Origin: Pseudoxanthomonas kalamensis DSM 18571
Lineage (GTDB): Bacteria; Pseudomonadota; Gammaproteobacteria; Xanthomonadales; Xanthomonadaceae
NCBI RefSeq assembly: GCF_010211745.1
Contig: NZ_PDWQ01000001.1
Span: 248,001 to 312,000, forward strand
Reading direction: 5' to 3'
Length of the DNA stretch: 64,000 bases
Position 1 is the first letter of the stretch. Each line of letters starts with the position of its first letter. The notes below the pieces were generated by a model, which searched no databases, was not told where the DNA came from, and was given only the letters and a program-made list of their open reading frames with translations. Positions 26,401 to 36,903 of this stretch are shown in pieces. The position numbers and the translations under genes were made by a program.

Positions 26401-28046
26401 GCCGCCAGCAGCGCCCACACGCCGCCGACTCCGGCGATCCACGACGAGGCCGGCACGCCCCACCATTGCGGGCCGCCGGCATCCAGCCCGTACAGCACCG
26501 CAGCCACGATCAGCAGCGCAGCACCGAGGATGGCGGCGACGGTGCGGCGCTGCATGCCCTTCATCGTCTGCGCCAGTTCTTCCAGGTCCTTCGAGCGCAT
26601 CGACAGCTCGTGGCGGCCTTCCACCTGCTGTTGCAGCCAGGCATGTACCAGCCCGGGCATGTCCGGCGTGCGGGTGACGATGGCCGGCAACCGTTGCCCG
26701 AATTCGCGCAGCAGTCGGCGCGGGCTGTAGCGCTGCCGCAGGATGCGTTCCAGCACCGGCCTGGCCACCGCCCAGATATCCAGCTGCGGGTCGAGCTGGC
26801 GGCCCACACCCTCGATGTTCAGCAGGGTCTTCTGCAACAGGATCAGTTGCGGCTGCAGGGTCAGTTCATAGCGCTGCGCGGTGCGGAACAGCTTGACCAG
26901 CACCTCGGCCAGCGAAATCTCCGACAACGGGCGGGTGAAGTACGGCTCGCACACCGCGCGCGCGGCCGCTTCCAGTTCGTCGATGCGCACCGTTGCCGGC
27001 ATCCATCCGGCCTCGACGTGCAATTCGGCGATGCGGCGATAGTCCTTGTTGAAGATGGCCATGAAATTCTCTGCCAAGTAGTACTGGTCCTGCGCCGAGA
27101 GCTGACCCATGATGCCGTAATCGAGCACGACGAAGCGCGGGTCCTGCCGGCGCTGCGGATCGACCCAGATGTTGCCGGCGTGGGCATCGGCATGGAAGAA
27201 GTTGTCGCGGAACACCTGGGTGTAGAACACCCGCACGCCCTTGGCCGCCAGCGCCTTGCGGTCGATGCCGGCGGCGTCCAGCGCGGCGATGTCGTCGGAC
27301 GGAATGCCGGACACGCGCTCCATCGTCAGCACCCGCTCGGCGGTGTAGTCCCAGAAAATCTCCGGCACGTACAGGTCGGGCGAATCCTTCCACAACCGGC
27401 GCATCACGCTGGCGTTGGCGCCTTCGCGCTGCAGGTCCAGTTCGGCCGCCAGCGTGGTCTCGATTTCGGCCACCACCTCGCGCGGCCGGATCTTGTCGGC
27501 ATTGGGATGGGTGCGCTCGACCACCGCGGCCATCGACTTCAGCAAGCCGATGTCGGCGTCGATCTGCTTCTCGACCCCGGGACGCAACACCTTGACCACC
27601 ACTTTGCGGCCATCGTGCAGGGTGGCCGCGTGCACCTGGGCAATCGAAGCCGAGGCCAGCGGCACGGTGTCGAAGCCGGCGAAGGCTTCGTCGATGCGGC
27701 GATCCAGTGCCTGTTCGACGATCACGCGCGCCTGCTCGCCGTCGAACGGCTTGACCTGGTCCTGCAGCTGGGCCAGTTCGTCGGCGATGTCCGGCGGCAC
27801 CAGGTCGCGGCGGGTCGACAAAATCTGCCCGAACTTGACGAAGATCGGCCCCAGTTCCTGCAAGGCCAGCCGCAGCCGCGCGCCGCGCGGCTGTGCGGCG
27901 ATGTCGGCCGAGGCGCGCGGCACGAATGGCCGCATCAGGCCCAGCCAACGCCGCGCCGCAGTGTCTTCCAACAGCTCGTCCAGCCGGTAGCGCAACAGCA
28001 CGCGACCGATACGGCTGGCACGCACGGCCGAGCCGATGCCGCTCAT
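26385..28046 (-). CDS. ubiB: UbiB-type ABC1 atypical kinase/ATPase
   Basis: Supports ubiquinone biosynthesis, probably by ATP-driven extraction of lipid intermediates. It has 553 aa from the ATG at 28046, which overlaps the ubiJ stop (ATGA). The protein kinase-like core is visible: KxGQ signature in [20 protein letters not shown], the Ala-rich nucleotide loop ([15 protein letters not shown]), [15 protein letters not shown] with the catalytic Asp/Asn, and [12 protein letters not shown] (DFG-like). Two C-terminal membrane helices follow ([17 protein letters not shown] and [16 protein letters not shown]). Confidence 0.95.
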   Translation of the reverse strand: MSGIGSAVRASRIGRVLLRYRLDELLEDTAARRWLGLMRPFVPRASADIAAQPRGARLRLALQELGPIFVKFGQILSTRRDLVPPDIADELAQLQDQVKPFDGEQARVIVEQALDRRIDEAFAGFDTVPLASASIAQVHAATLHDGRKVVVKVLRPGVEKQIDADIGLLKSMAAVVERTHPNADKIRPREVVAEIETTLAAELDLQREGANASVMRRLWKDSPDLYVPEIFWDYTAERVLTMERVSGIPSDDIAALDAAGIDRKALAAKGVRVFYTQVFRDNFFHADAHAGNIWVDPQRRQDPRFVVLDYGIMGQLSAQDQYYLAENFMAIFNKDYRRIAELHVEAGWMPATVRIDELEAAARAVCEPYFTRPLSEISLAEVLVKLFRTAQRYELTLQPQLILLQKTLLNIEGVGRQLDPQLDIWAVARPVLERILRQRYSPRRLLREFGQRLPAIVTRTPDMPGLVHAWLQQQVEGRHELSMRSKDLEELAQTMKGMQRRTVAAILGAALLIVAAVLYGLDAGGPQWWGVPASSWIAGVGGVWALLAAWPRR

Positions 28047-28672
28047 GCGCTGCGCTCCAGCCGCGCGACTCGTGCGGCCAGCCGTTCGACATCGTCGCGG
28101 ATCGCATCGACGTCGTCGCAATACGCGCCCAGTTCACTGCGACCGATCACGTCGCGCGATTCCTCGGTGACGAACTCGGCGGCGTTCTGCGCCAGATTGG
28201 CGCCGGCGCTGCGCAACTGGCGCAAGCCGTCGCGCACGGCCTGCGCGATCTGCACGCCGATCACTTCGCCGAACATGGCCACGAACGGCTGCTGCCAGTC
28301 CGGATCAAAACGCCCGGCCATCTGCTGCAGGCGCCGCGCCAGTTCGGCATCGCCGGATACCCGCAACTTGCCAACCGGCGGCGCATCGTCGCGGCGCAGG
28401 AACGGCAGCTGCGCCAGCAACCCGCCCAGGGTGCCGCGCACGGCCAGGTCGGGTTCGACCTGCGCATCGGCCGGACCGACCCGCAACGCATCGCCATCCA
28501 CGCGGATCTCCAGCGCCAGCGGCGGTGCCTCCAGCGCCAGCGCGATGCGCCGCTCCTGCAGCGACCGCAGCGCATCGCGGGTATCCGGATCCAGCGCCAG
28601 CGCGCGGTTGAGCGCGCTTTCCAGCGCGCGCCCGGCCAGGGGCTTGAGGCGATCGAACGGGGTGGACGTCAT
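28043..28672 (-). CDS. ubiJ: UbiJ, SCP2-domain ubiquinone biosynthesis factor
   Basis: A lipid-binding partner of the aerobic ubiquinone biosynthesis complex. It has 209 aa: an SCP2-like domain (about 20-130, [38 protein letters not shown]) and a C-terminal coiled coil ([21 protein letters not shown]). Gene order ubiJ-ubiB is conserved in proteobacteria; a ubiE gene, often upstream, is absent here, and the next gene upstream is oleD, transcribed the same way. Confidence 0.9.
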   Translation of the reverse strand: MTSTPFDRLKPLAGRALESALNRALALDPDTRDALRSLQERRIALALEAPPLALEIRVDGDALRVGPADAQVEPDLAVRGTLGGLLAQLPFLRRDDAPPVGKLRVSGDAELARRLQQMAGRFDPDWQQPFVAMFGEVIGVQIAQAVRDGLRQLRSAGANLAQNAAEFVTEESRDVIGRSELGAYCDDVDAIRDDVERLAARVARLERSA

Positions 28673-28699
28673 CCGTGCATTCTAGCCGTTGCCATCTGC

Positions 28700-29692
28700 T
28701 CAGCCGCGCAGCGAGGCGGCCAGTCGCTGCAGGCCTTCCTGCATGCTCACCTTCGGCACGTAGCCGAAGTCGCGCCGGGCCGGGCCCATGTCGTACCAGT
28801 GCGCGGTGCTGAGCTGCTCGGCGAGGAAACGGGTCATCGGCGGTTCGCCCTTCAGCGGCAACGTATTCCACAGCGTTTCGCAGACCGCACCGATCCGGTA
28901 CGCCGCCTTGAATGACAGGTGCTTGTCCACCGGCGGCGCGCCGGCCGCCTGCAGCAACGCATTGAGCAGCCGGCCCATCGGCCACGGCTCGCCGTTGGAG
29001 ATGAAATAGGCGCGCCCGGCACAGGCCGCACCCGGCGCCAGATGATCGAAGGCGTCGAAGTGCACCTGCGCGGCATTGTCGATATAGGTGGTATCAACCT
29101 TGTTGTTGCCGTCGCCGACGATGCGCAGGCGACCGGCGCGGGCGCGCTCGACTAGTCGCGGCAGGATCTGTGCATCGCCCGGCCCCCAGATCAATCGCGG
29201 CCGCAGCGCGACCACCGCCAGCTGCGGGCCGTTGGCGGCCAGCACTGCCTTTTCGGCAATCGTCTTGGTGGTTGCGTAAGGTGCCTGGAAATTCTCTCCG
29301 TAGGGAACCTGATCCGCACCCAAACCCTCGACCGGATGGGTGGCGCGGTGGGTCACGCTGGGCGTCGAGGTATAGACCAGCCTGCCGATGCCATGCGCAC
29401 GACAGGCGTCCAGCACATTCTGCGTGCCGGTCACGTTGGCCGAGTGATAGCTTTCGTAACTGCCCCAGGCACCGGCCTTGGCAGCGTTGTGGAACACGGC
29501 CTCGACGCCGGCGAAGGCTTCGCGCACCGCCGCCGCATCGGCCAGGTCGCCGCGAATCTGGCGCACGCCCATCGCCGCCAGTACCGGATAGTCGCCGCGC
29601 TGGAAGCTGGCCACCTCATGACCGCGCTCGACCAGCCCGCGGCACAGGGCCTGTCCGAGGAAACCGCCACCACCGGTCACCAGAATCTTCAT
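28700..29692 (-). CDS. oleD: OleD, NADPH-dependent 2-alkyl-3-oxoalkanoate reductase
   Basis: Reduces the beta-keto acid made by OleA to a beta-hydroxy acid in long-chain olefin biosynthesis. It has 330 aa, extended SDR fold: Rossmann motif [14 protein letters not shown] (residues 3-16) and active-site YATTK (Tyr139, Lys143), with TSTPSVTH providing the serine/threonine. The ATG overlaps the oleC stop by 4 nt. The partner genes oleC, oleB and oleA upstream make the assignment strong. It could also be read as a 3beta-HSD-like enzyme from sequence alone. Confidence 0.92.
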   Translation of the reverse strand: MKILVTGGGGFLGQALCRGLVERGHEVASFQRGDYPVLAAMGVRQIRGDLADAAAVREAFAGVEAVFHNAAKAGAWGSYESYHSANVTGTQNVLDACRAHGIGRLVYTSTPSVTHRATHPVEGLGADQVPYGENFQAPYATTKTIAEKAVLAANGPQLAVVALRPRLIWGPGDAQILPRLVERARAGRLRIVGDGNNKVDTTYIDNAAQVHFDAFDHLAPGAACAGRAYFISNGEPWPMGRLLNALLQAAGAPPVDKHLSFKAAYRIGAVCETLWNTLPLKGEPPMTRFLAEQLSTAHWYDMGPARRDFGYVPKVSMQEGLQRLAASLRG

Positions 29693-31335
29693 GCGCCCGT
29701 CTCACGCTGCGTGGCCGCCCATGCCGCCAGTTTCTCGCGACCGATCTTGGCATTGTGGCGGATATCGACCGGGAACCCGGGATGGAACAGGAAGCGTTCG
29801 ATCCGCGCCGTGTGCAGATGCTTCGCGCCAATGGTACGCAGCGCTTCCAGCACCGCGGCCTGTTCGCCACGCGGCACGCCAGCATCCAGTTCGACGCACA
29901 GCACCGGCTGTTGCGCGCCGGATTCGCCGACGCCAACCAGCGCCGTGCGCCGCACTTGCGGACAGACGTTGAACACCGGTTCGACCTGCTCGGTGTACAG
30001 CGGGCCGGCAGCGGTTTCGACCCGGTGCGACTTGCGCCCGCAGAACCACAGGCGACCGGCTTCATCGAAATAGCCGACATCACCCATGCGGTGGACGATG
30101 CGCTCGCCGCCGTCGGACAGGCGTTCGCGGATCTTCGCCAGCCGGGTCTGCGCCTCGCGGTTGAAGTAGGCGTCGGTGGCGGTGGGGCCAGCCACGGTGA
30201 TCTCGCCGACCTGGCCCGCTTCGACCTGCAGCGCGTCCGACCATTCGGCGATGGCGTCGTCGCCGATACCGATGATGCGCACCTCATTGGGGGATACCGG
30301 ACGACCGACGCAAGTGCCGGCACCGTGCTCGGTACGTTCGCGCAGGGCGAGCAGTTCGCGGCCGTCGATCACCGCCACCGGCAGGCATTCGGTGGCGCCA
30401 TACGGGGTCCAGAAATTCGCGTCGTCCGGTAGCAGTTCGAGCATCTTCGCCACCACCTCCGGCGGCACCGGCGCGCCGGCCGAGGTCACCCGCTTGACCG
30501 TCGGCAGCGGTTGCCCGAATTCGGCCAGTACCCGCATCAGCGCCGGCGAGCCGAACAGCTGGTCTGCGCCGAAGCGGGCGATGGCGGCGTGCAGCTTGCG
30601 CGGATCGGCCTGCACCGGCCGGGTCGGGTCCATGTCGGGGATGATCGAAGTCAGCCCCAGCGCCGGATCAAACAAGGCGAACGGCGGGAAGGTCGGCAGA
30701 TCGACGCCGCCGGCCTCGATACCGAAGGCCCGGCGCAGCATGTCGATCTGGGCGACGAAGTGCCGGTGCCGGTACACCACGCCCTTCGGCACCCCGGTCG
30801 AGCCGCTGGTGAACAGGATCGCCGCGACGTCGTCGCCATCGGTGTCCGGCCGCTGCGGCCCGGCATCGGCGCCCTCGCGTTCAACCTGCGCCAGCGTCGC
30901 ATCGGCCAGCCAGGCGCGGCCGCCGGTGGTGATGCGCACCCGCGCCGATTTCGCCCAGCCCAGCAGCACGCGAGCGAACTGCGCCAGCGGGATGCCGATG
31001 AAGGCCTCGGGCTGCGCCTCGTCCAGGCACTGCTTCAGCGCACGCTTGTCGATGCCCGGATCGACCAGCACCGGCACCGCCCCGGCTTTGAACAGCGCGA
31101 ACATCAGCAGGAAGAACTCCGGCGTCGGCCGCACCATCACCACCGCACGGCTGCCGCGGACGATCCCGCGCCGCGCCAATCCGGCGGCGATGGCGTCGCT
31201 GCGCGCATCCAGTTCGCCATAGCTCAGGCGCAAGCCGTAGCCGCCGTCGCGACCCGGGCAGTGCATGGCGATGCGTTCCGGCGCTTCGGCCGCCAGCCGC
31301 GGCAGCGCGACGGCGATGTTGCAGGGTTCGCTCAT
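29689..31335 (-). CDS. oleC: OleC, beta-lactone synthetase (AMP-dependent ligase superfamily)
   Basis: Converts the beta-hydroxy acid from OleD into a beta-lactone, using ATP. It has 548 aa from the ATG at 31333-31335; an upstream extension to 31524 is non-conserved. The adenylate-forming P-loop [13 protein letters not shown] (about residues 173-185), the core motif [12 protein letters not shown] and the C-terminal [19 protein letters not shown] and [12 protein letters not shown] are visible. The late lysine ([10 protein letters not shown]) matches the catalytic lysine position of the superfamily. oleD follows with a 4-nt overlap. Confidence 0.93.
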   Translation of the reverse strand: MSEPCNIAVALPRLAAEAPERIAMHCPGRDGGYGLRLSYGELDARSDAIAAGLARRGIVRGSRAVVMVRPTPEFFLLMFALFKAGAVPVLVDPGIDKRALKQCLDEAQPEAFIGIPLAQFARVLLGWAKSARVRITTGGRAWLADATLAQVEREGADAGPQRPDTDGDDVAAILFTSGSTGVPKGVVYRHRHFVAQIDMLRRAFGIEAGGVDLPTFPPFALFDPALGLTSIIPDMDPTRPVQADPRKLHAAIARFGADQLFGSPALMRVLAEFGQPLPTVKRVTSAGAPVPPEVVAKMLELLPDDANFWTPYGATECLPVAVIDGRELLALRERTEHGAGTCVGRPVSPNEVRIIGIGDDAIAEWSDALQVEAGQVGEITVAGPTATDAYFNREAQTRLAKIRERLSDGGERIVHRMGDVGYFDEAGRLWFCGRKSHRVETAAGPLYTEQVEPVFNVCPQVRRTALVGVGESGAQQPVLCVELDAGVPRGEQAAVLEALRTIGAKHLHTARIERFLFHPGFPVDIRHNAKIGREKLAAWAATQRETGA

Positions 31336-31442
31336 CCCCAGATTATCGCCGATCGGCCGCGCCGACCGCCCTCTTGCGCGCGGCCGTGGTTCGGGCAGAA
31401 TCCGTGCACCCTCCGCTTCCGCCGCGCGTCGCCCGGTTCCCC

Positions 31443-31871
31443 ATGCATCCCTGCCTGAGCTGCGGCGCCTGCTGCACGATGTATCGCGTGGCCTTCCACT
31501 GGATGGAATCGGATCGGGCCACACCGGACGGCGTGCCCTCGGAACTGACCGAAACGCTGGACGCGCACCGGCTGTGCATGCGCGGGACCCGTGCCCCGCC
31601 GATCCGCTGCATCGCCCTGGACGCCGAGATCGGCGTACGCTCGCGCTGCAGCATCCACCCGCAACGACCCGGCGTCTGCCGCGAGGTAGACGCCTCGTGG
31701 GAATTCGGCCGCGCCAGCGAGCAGTGCGACAAGGCCCGCCTAGCGCACGGCCTGCCGCTGCTGACCGCTGCCGACTGGCGCTGGCGCGACGATGCCGACA
31801 ACGACGGCGAACATCCCGACGATCATGACCGCACGCCGCCGACTCCGCGGCTGCCGCCGGTCGCGGCCTGA
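31443..31871 (+). CDS. YkgJ-family cysteine cluster (zinc/iron chelate-binding) protein
   Basis: A 142-aa protein with CLSCGACC at its N-terminus, plus further cysteines in HRLCMRGTR, IRCIALD, SRCSIHPQRPGVCREVD and SEQCDKARL. This is the CxxCxxCC...CxxY/HxxRPxxCR pattern of the YkgJ cysteine-cluster family, thought to bind metal. The start is the ATG at 31443, directly before the cluster; longer upstream frames carry no conservation. It is on the plus strand, inside the ole cluster, separating oleC (divergent) from oleB (convergent). Function unknown. Confidence 0.88.
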   Translation: MHPCLSCGACCTMYRVAFHWMESDRATPDGVPSELTETLDAHRLCMRGTRAPPIRCIALDAEIGVRSRCSIHPQRPGVCREVDASWEFGRASEQCDKARLAHGLPLLTAADWRWRDDADNDGEHPDDHDRTPPTPRLPPVAA

Positions 31872-31875
31872 GCCT

Positions 31876-32775
31876 TCAGCCCGCCAGCGGGTGACGGTCA
31901 AGGAAATCGCGGATTCGCGGTACCAGGATCTCGTGCTTGTCTTCCAGCACGTAATGGCCGGCGTCTTCCCAGGTGTGCACCTCGGCCTGCGGCAACGCGG
32001 CACGGAAACCGTCGAGGAAGTGATGGTCGAAGACGAAGTCCTTCAGCCCCCAACCCAGCAGCGCCGGACGGTCGGCGAACCCCGGCAACGCCCTGCCGGC
32101 GGCTTCGACCAGCGGCCAGGCCTTGTCGCCCGGCGCCAGCGGGATGTCCTGCATGAAGCGGATCGTCGAAATCCGGTTCGCCCACGAATCGTATGGCGCC
32201 ACATAGGCGCGACGCACGTCGGCCGGCATCCGCCGCTCGACCCCGATCCATGAGGCCCCGGCCGAGAACGCGTTGAAGCCTCGAATCACCCATTCGCCGA
32301 TCTTCCAGTCGCGGCCCAGCGCGATCTGCCACGGCAGCGCCTTGGCCGCCGGCATCGGGAAGGCGGCGGTATTGGTGACCACCAGCCGTTTGACCTGCGC
32401 GGCGTGCGCCAGCGCCCAGCCGAAGCCGATCATCCCGCCCCAGTCGTGCACCGCCAGCGTGACAGGCGCGTCATCGCCGATGCCGGCGTGACGCAGCAGC
32501 GCCTCAAGATCATCCACCCGCGACTGCAGCGTGTAGTCGTAATGCGCATCGTCCGGCTTGTCCGACAGGCCCATGCCGATGTGGTCGGGCACGATGCAGC
32601 GGTATTTGTCGGACAGCCCAGCCACCAGCGTGCGCCAGTAGTAGCTCCACGACGGATTGCCGTGAACCATGACCACCACCTCGCCATCGCGCGGACCTTC
32701 GTCCAGATAACTCAGGGACAGGCCGGAACGCACGCCGAATCGATGCGGGCTAAATGGATAATCTGGATAGATCAT
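31876..32775 (-). CDS. oleB: OleB, alpha/beta hydrolase beta-lactone decarboxylase
   Basis: Decarboxylates the beta-lactone from OleC to a cis-olefin. It has 299 aa, haloalkane dehalogenase-like fold: oxyanion loop HGNPSWSYYWR (residues 39-49), nucleophile Asp111 in LAVHDWGGMIG, and the late histidine in EDAGHYVLED. The start is the ATG at 32773-32775, whose bases overlap the stop codon of the upstream restriction gene (ATGA). In related genomes oleB belongs with oleA; here a defence island lies between them. A separate promoter for oleB is not visible. Confidence 0.93.
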   Translation of the reverse strand: MIYPDYPFSPHRFGVRSGLSLSYLDEGPRDGEVVVMVHGNPSWSYYWRTLVAGLSDKYRCIVPDHIGMGLSDKPDDAHYDYTLQSRVDDLEALLRHAGIGDDAPVTLAVHDWGGMIGFGWALAHAAQVKRLVVTNTAAFPMPAAKALPWQIALGRDWKIGEWVIRGFNAFSAGASWIGVERRMPADVRRAYVAPYDSWANRISTIRFMQDIPLAPGDKAWPLVEAAGRALPGFADRPALLGWGLKDFVFDHHFLDGFRAALPQAEVHTWEDAGHYVLEDKHEILVPRIRDFLDRHPLAG

Positions 32776-35279
32776 GGGAACTGCAATTGCTCCACGCTGA
32801 AGGCGCCCGCGCTTTGCAGTTTTCCGCCAAGATCGCGCAGGAACATGAAATCACGCTCGCCGCGCTTGCGGCCAACCATATAGACCCGGCCATAGTCGGA
32901 ATGTACCGCAGAGGCTTTATCGACTTCACTATCCTTGCCAGAAAGGAAATCGCCTTTCACCTCTAGCAAGGCGATGCCGTTGCCCGAACGCGCTTCCAAG
33001 CACACCACAAAATCCGGATAGTAACCGGCACCTTCGTCCCAACGATAAAGACCCACACCGGTCTTCGAGGGATTACGATGCCACCACTTCACTAGGCGAC
33101 TGCTATCGAGCAATTGCGCCACCGCGAATTCGTCCGGGTTCATGCCAGGCGGAAACACACCGTAGAGATTACGCCCAGCGGTCGGCAGGCGCTGGCTGGA
33201 TTCGATGGCGCCCGGCAAAGGTACGTCGATGTCCATGACACTCTGCAACCGCAATGACTTGTAGGCGGCGCGCAAAAGCAGTGGCCGCCTTGCGAGGACC
33301 AGCTCCAGTTGCTGCGCAAGCTCTTCTTCATCCGCGGGAGGCTCAGCCCCCATTCCGACGATGGCGCTCTCGAAGCGCTCCAGTAGGCGCCGCTGCAGTT
33401 CACGGTCATTGGCTTCGCCCAAGCGCAGGCGAATTTGTTCGGCACGCGCGGCGATGGCTTCCACCGACACGCTGGCCCAGATATCTTCCGTCGACTCCGC
33501 TATCGACTCGCCACCAGAGAACAGATCGGATTCCGCACGCTGTACTTGCACACGGTTGCGCTGCCGGTCGGCCAGCACCAGGGGCGAGAAATCAACGTGT
33601 GCGGCCACGCCCGCTTCGAAGTCGTCGGCAGCCGGCGGCAGTTTCTCACCGCGCAGCGTCGCTGGTGCGTGGGCTACCCGTGGGTATTCATACGGCTTTA
33701 CCACGGCCTGTGCATACGTGGCCATGAGCTGATCAAGCGGTCGCGGCGCGCCGCCTTCACCGGCCGGCATGGACAGCGTGGCCTGGGTCGCGGCGCCGAA
33801 ACCGGCGAAACCCGCCGCTTCCAGAGCCGTATCCAATGCCGCAACACTCTCGCCCGAGAGTGGCTGCACCTGCGTGGGGTCGCGACTGTCCACGATGCTG
33901 GCGCCGGAGGAGGACACCAGCAGGCTCAACGGCTCGCCGCTCCGCACCACCTGTACCTGTGCGGCATCGCCGATGACGGTGACCACGGTCTGCGTGCCCA
34001 ACTCGGGGGCCTGGGTGGTCAGGGCGTTGATTTGCTCGCCGGCTTGCAACAAGCCTTCCTGCGATTCGGAATTGGCCAGGAACACATAGCCTTGGTCCAG
34101 CAACGGCGGCAGGTCATCGCGTGCCTGCAGCAAGACATGCCTGCGCACGATGCGGCCGATCACCTGTACACCAAAGCTCACATCGCGGGCACCGCGCAAG
34201 GCCGCCAGGGTGAACGCGCGCGGCGCATCGAAGCCCAGCGCCACTGCCATTTTGAAGATCAGCACTTCGACGTTCGGGTCCTGCGCCAGCGCCAGCAGAT
34301 CGGGATCAGGTTCGTCCGCCGTATGCACGCGAACGGCGGAGGCATCGAACTTCAGCTCTTCTACCAAATATTTCTGCGCGGCTTCCTGGGCGGCTTTGCC
34401 GTCCGGCACCTGCACCAGCATCAGTGGAGTCAGCGACACGCCTGCATCGCTCAGCGTCTGACGGAGATGGCGGTGCATCGCCGCGCATTCGCGCAGGGCC
34501 AAATGTTCGAAATCCACCAGTTGCGCGGTATCACCGTCGCGGGCGATGAAACGCACCATGCGCACGCCCCGCTTGAGCAGCTTGGCCTCGACCGCATCGA
34601 AGCGGCTGACCGAGGCCCAATCCGGCGGATCGCCCACGGTGTAGCCGGTGGCACGCTCGAATGCAGCCATGTCGGCATCACGCGGGGTGGCGGTCATCAG
34701 CAAGGCGTAGTCGGGTTGCAACACGTCGCTGAAGAAGGCCCGCGCCTGCGCAGCACGCTGGAAGCCATGATGCGCCTCGTCCACTACACAGCCAATACGC
34801 ACGCCCTCTTCCCGTACCAGGGCGATCAACTCGTCGATGGCCAGGCCGGCATCGCCGGACTGGCGTGCGCGCTTGCTCTCTGCGCTGCGTGCCGCCAGTG
34901 AGGCCCAGGTGACGACGAATACACCGCCACCGCGCACCGCATCCAGTTGGCGGTCGGCTTGCAGGTCGAACAAGACCAGCTCGGGCCCCTGTGCGGCAAT
35001 GACTTTTCGCGACTGTTCCACCAAGCCGGTGAACGGGGCGAACCAGAACCACAGGATCGGCTCCTGCGCGGACAGGCGACGTATGGCCTCCACTGCGATC
35101 AGGGTCTTGCCGGCGCCGGTGGGCGCCTGCAGTACCAGGGCGGCATCCCGCTTTCGCGCTGCGTCGAGCCGCGCCGGCGCACTTGCGGACAGCTGCGCGT
35201 ACAGCGCGCGCACGTTTTCGAAGCGGGCGACGATGCCGGCGCAGACCTCTTCCTGGAATTTCCTGAGGGTAGCTGCCAT
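32772..35279 (-). CDS. res: Type III-like restriction enzyme Res subunit (helicase-nuclease)
   Basis: A DNA-translocating restriction subunit of 835 aa. N-terminal SF2 helicase: Walker A APTGAGKT (residues 52-59), DEAH box CVVDEAHHG (167-170), motif III LLMTATPRD, motif VI VQVIGRIVRRH. A C-terminal PD-(D/E)xK nuclease: YYPDFVVCL (Asp756) and ALLEVKGDF (Glu773, Lys775). The start is the ATG at 35279, one nt after the mod stop; the upstream in-frame extension overlaps mod and is rejected. It is somewhat shorter than many Res proteins. Its stop overlaps the oleB start. Confidence 0.9.
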   Translation of the reverse strand: MAATLRKFQEEVCAGIVARFENVRALYAQLSASAPARLDAARKRDAALVLQAPTGAGKTLIAVEAIRRLSAQEPILWFWFAPFTGLVEQSRKVIAAQGPELVLFDLQADRQLDAVRGGGVFVVTWASLAARSAESKRARQSGDAGLAIDELIALVREEGVRIGCVVDEAHHGFQRAAQARAFFSDVLQPDYALLMTATPRDADMAAFERATGYTVGDPPDWASVSRFDAVEAKLLKRGVRMVRFIARDGDTAQLVDFEHLALRECAAMHRHLRQTLSDAGVSLTPLMLVQVPDGKAAQEAAQKYLVEELKFDASAVRVHTADEPDPDLLALAQDPNVEVLIFKMAVALGFDAPRAFTLAALRGARDVSFGVQVIGRIVRRHVLLQARDDLPPLLDQGYVFLANSESQEGLLQAGEQINALTTQAPELGTQTVVTVIGDAAQVQVVRSGEPLSLLVSSSGASIVDSRDPTQVQPLSGESVAALDTALEAAGFAGFGAATQATLSMPAGEGGAPRPLDQLMATYAQAVVKPYEYPRVAHAPATLRGEKLPPAADDFEAGVAAHVDFSPLVLADRQRNRVQVQRAESDLFSGGESIAESTEDIWASVSVEAIAARAEQIRLRLGEANDRELQRRLLERFESAIVGMGAEPPADEEELAQQLELVLARRPLLLRAAYKSLRLQSVMDIDVPLPGAIESSQRLPTAGRNLYGVFPPGMNPDEFAVAQLLDSSRLVKWWHRNPSKTGVGLYRWDEGAGYYPDFVVCLEARSGNGIALLEVKGDFLSGKDSEVDKASAVHSDYGRVYMVGRKRGERDFMFLRDLGGKLQSAGAFSVEQLQFP

Positions 35280-35280
35280 G

Positions 35281-36903
35281 TCAGCGTCCGAAGCGTTCGC
35301 GCAGGTGTTGCGGGATGGGGCGCCAGTCATGTGGCGAATCGGTGGTGCGATAGCGCTCCGGCGCCCAACTGTAGACCGTCGCCGCCTGCGTGCCGCGCTG
35401 CGCCAGCCATTCGTCCATGCGGGTCTTGCTGGCGGGATAAGCATCGGCGAGATACGCGATGGCACTGCCATCATCGGCCTCGTCCACGGCAAAGCCGCCG
35501 TCTTGCCATGGTGTGAGCGGATGGCCATGCAGCAGTTGCAAGGCGTTCCAGATCTCGGGATGGTCCAGCTTCAGCGACAGCCGGTGCTTGGGGATGCGGC
35601 GCGCGCGCAGGTAGGCGAAACCGCCGCCCAATCCCGCCACCGCTTCGCCCTTGGCATTGGTGTAACCGCCCAGCACCCGGCGCACGCGCTCAGCGCAGAC
35701 ATCGCGGCAGAGATTCTTGCCGGGATTGTCTTCGGTGGCTTCGGTGCTGCTGACCAGGATGAACTTACGGTTGCCGCCATCTTCGGCGTTGAGTTTGGCC
35801 ACGGCGTGCGCGGTGGTGCCGGAGCCGGCGAAGAAGTCGAGTGCGATATCGCCGGGCTTCATTGAAATTCGCAGCACGCGTTCCATCAGGCGTACCGGTT
35901 TCGGCGTGTCGAACGCAGTTTGCGTGCCGAAGATCGACTGGATTTCCTTCCGAGCTTCGTCAGTGTGGCCAACTTCTTCATGAGGCCACCAAGTCCACGG
36001 CACTAGCCCCTCGACCTCTGAGAGGTAGCGAATGACGCTTGGTTGCGCCGTCCCATCCTTACCGAAGTAGATGCGGCCGTTTTCCCTTAATTTCTCGAAT
36101 TCAGATTCAACAGTAGACCAGCAGCGTCCTTCCGGTGGAGTGTGAGTTCGTCCATCAGGTCCTTTGATCTCATACATCTGATTGGGTCGAAATCCTTGTG
36201 CAGTCATTGGGATACCACGCCAACGGCCCTTCGGATCATCGTTAGGGTTCCGATAAATTTTGGCTTGATCTTGTGTGAGCGGAATTCTGCCTCTCGCTTC
36301 TTTGAATTTTTCTGGATTGATTGCGAATACAAGCAAGTATTCGTGCGCATCTCCGATCGCTTCACGGTTCTCACGCGAATAGCGCTTCTGCCAGATGCAG
36401 GTCGCAACGTGACCATCGTGGCCAAACACCCGATCCATCAACATCCCGAGCCGGAACAACTCATTGTCGTCGATGCTGACGAAGATCACGCCATCGTCGG
36501 CCAGCAGGTCCTTCGCCAGCTGCAGGCGGCGGTACATGAACTCCAGCCACAGCGAATGGCGGAAGCGGTGGGTCTTGTCGACGAAGCGGTCGTTGTAGAC
36601 GAAATCGCGGTTGCCGGTGTTATACGGCGGATCGATGTAGATGCAGCGGATGGCGCCCTTGTGGCTGGCGCGCAGCGCACGCAGTGCATCGAAGTTGTCG
36701 CCCTCGATGATCAAGTTGTCCCACGGCGCAGCGCCGTGACTCAACTCCGCATCCAGCTCCAGCGCCACATAATCATTGTTGACGGCAGCATCTGCATCGA
36801 TCTCGTCGCGCTCCCACACCAGCCCCAGCTGGCGCTCGGCATCGCGGCGCTTGAGCAGCCGGATCAGGGCATCGCGGTCGAGGTCGTCGTACTTGTGTGT
36901 CAT
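35281..36903 (-). CDS. mod: Type III-like Mod subunit, beta-class DNA adenine methyltransferase
   Basis: Methylates adenine in the recognition site and carries the specificity of the system. It has 540 aa, with the beta-class motif order: catalytic motif IV DPPYNTG (91-97) comes before the AdoMet motif FAGSGTT (358-364); motif X is FDTPKPVRLMERVL. The target-recognition part (about 165-310) lies between them and is encoded by DNA of lower GC, about 47% by hand count over 36181-36360. The ATG at 36903 overlaps the stop of the ATP-binding gene. It is shorter than classical Mod proteins. Confidence 0.92.
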   Translation of the reverse strand: MTHKYDDLDRDALIRLLKRRDAERQLGLVWERDEIDADAAVNNDYVALELDAELSHGAAPWDNLIIEGDNFDALRALRASHKGAIRCIYIDPPYNTGNRDFVYNDRFVDKTHRFRHSLWLEFMYRRLQLAKDLLADDGVIFVSIDDNELFRLGMLMDRVFGHDGHVATCIWQKRYSRENREAIGDAHEYLLVFAINPEKFKEARGRIPLTQDQAKIYRNPNDDPKGRWRGIPMTAQGFRPNQMYEIKGPDGRTHTPPEGRCWSTVESEFEKLRENGRIYFGKDGTAQPSVIRYLSEVEGLVPWTWWPHEEVGHTDEARKEIQSIFGTQTAFDTPKPVRLMERVLRISMKPGDIALDFFAGSGTTAHAVAKLNAEDGGNRKFILVSSTEATEDNPGKNLCRDVCAERVRRVLGGYTNAKGEAVAGLGGGFAYLRARRIPKHRLSLKLDHPEIWNALQLLHGHPLTPWQDGGFAVDEADDGSAIAYLADAYPASKTRMDEWLAQRGTQAATVYSWAPERYRTTDSPHDWRPIPQHLRERFGR

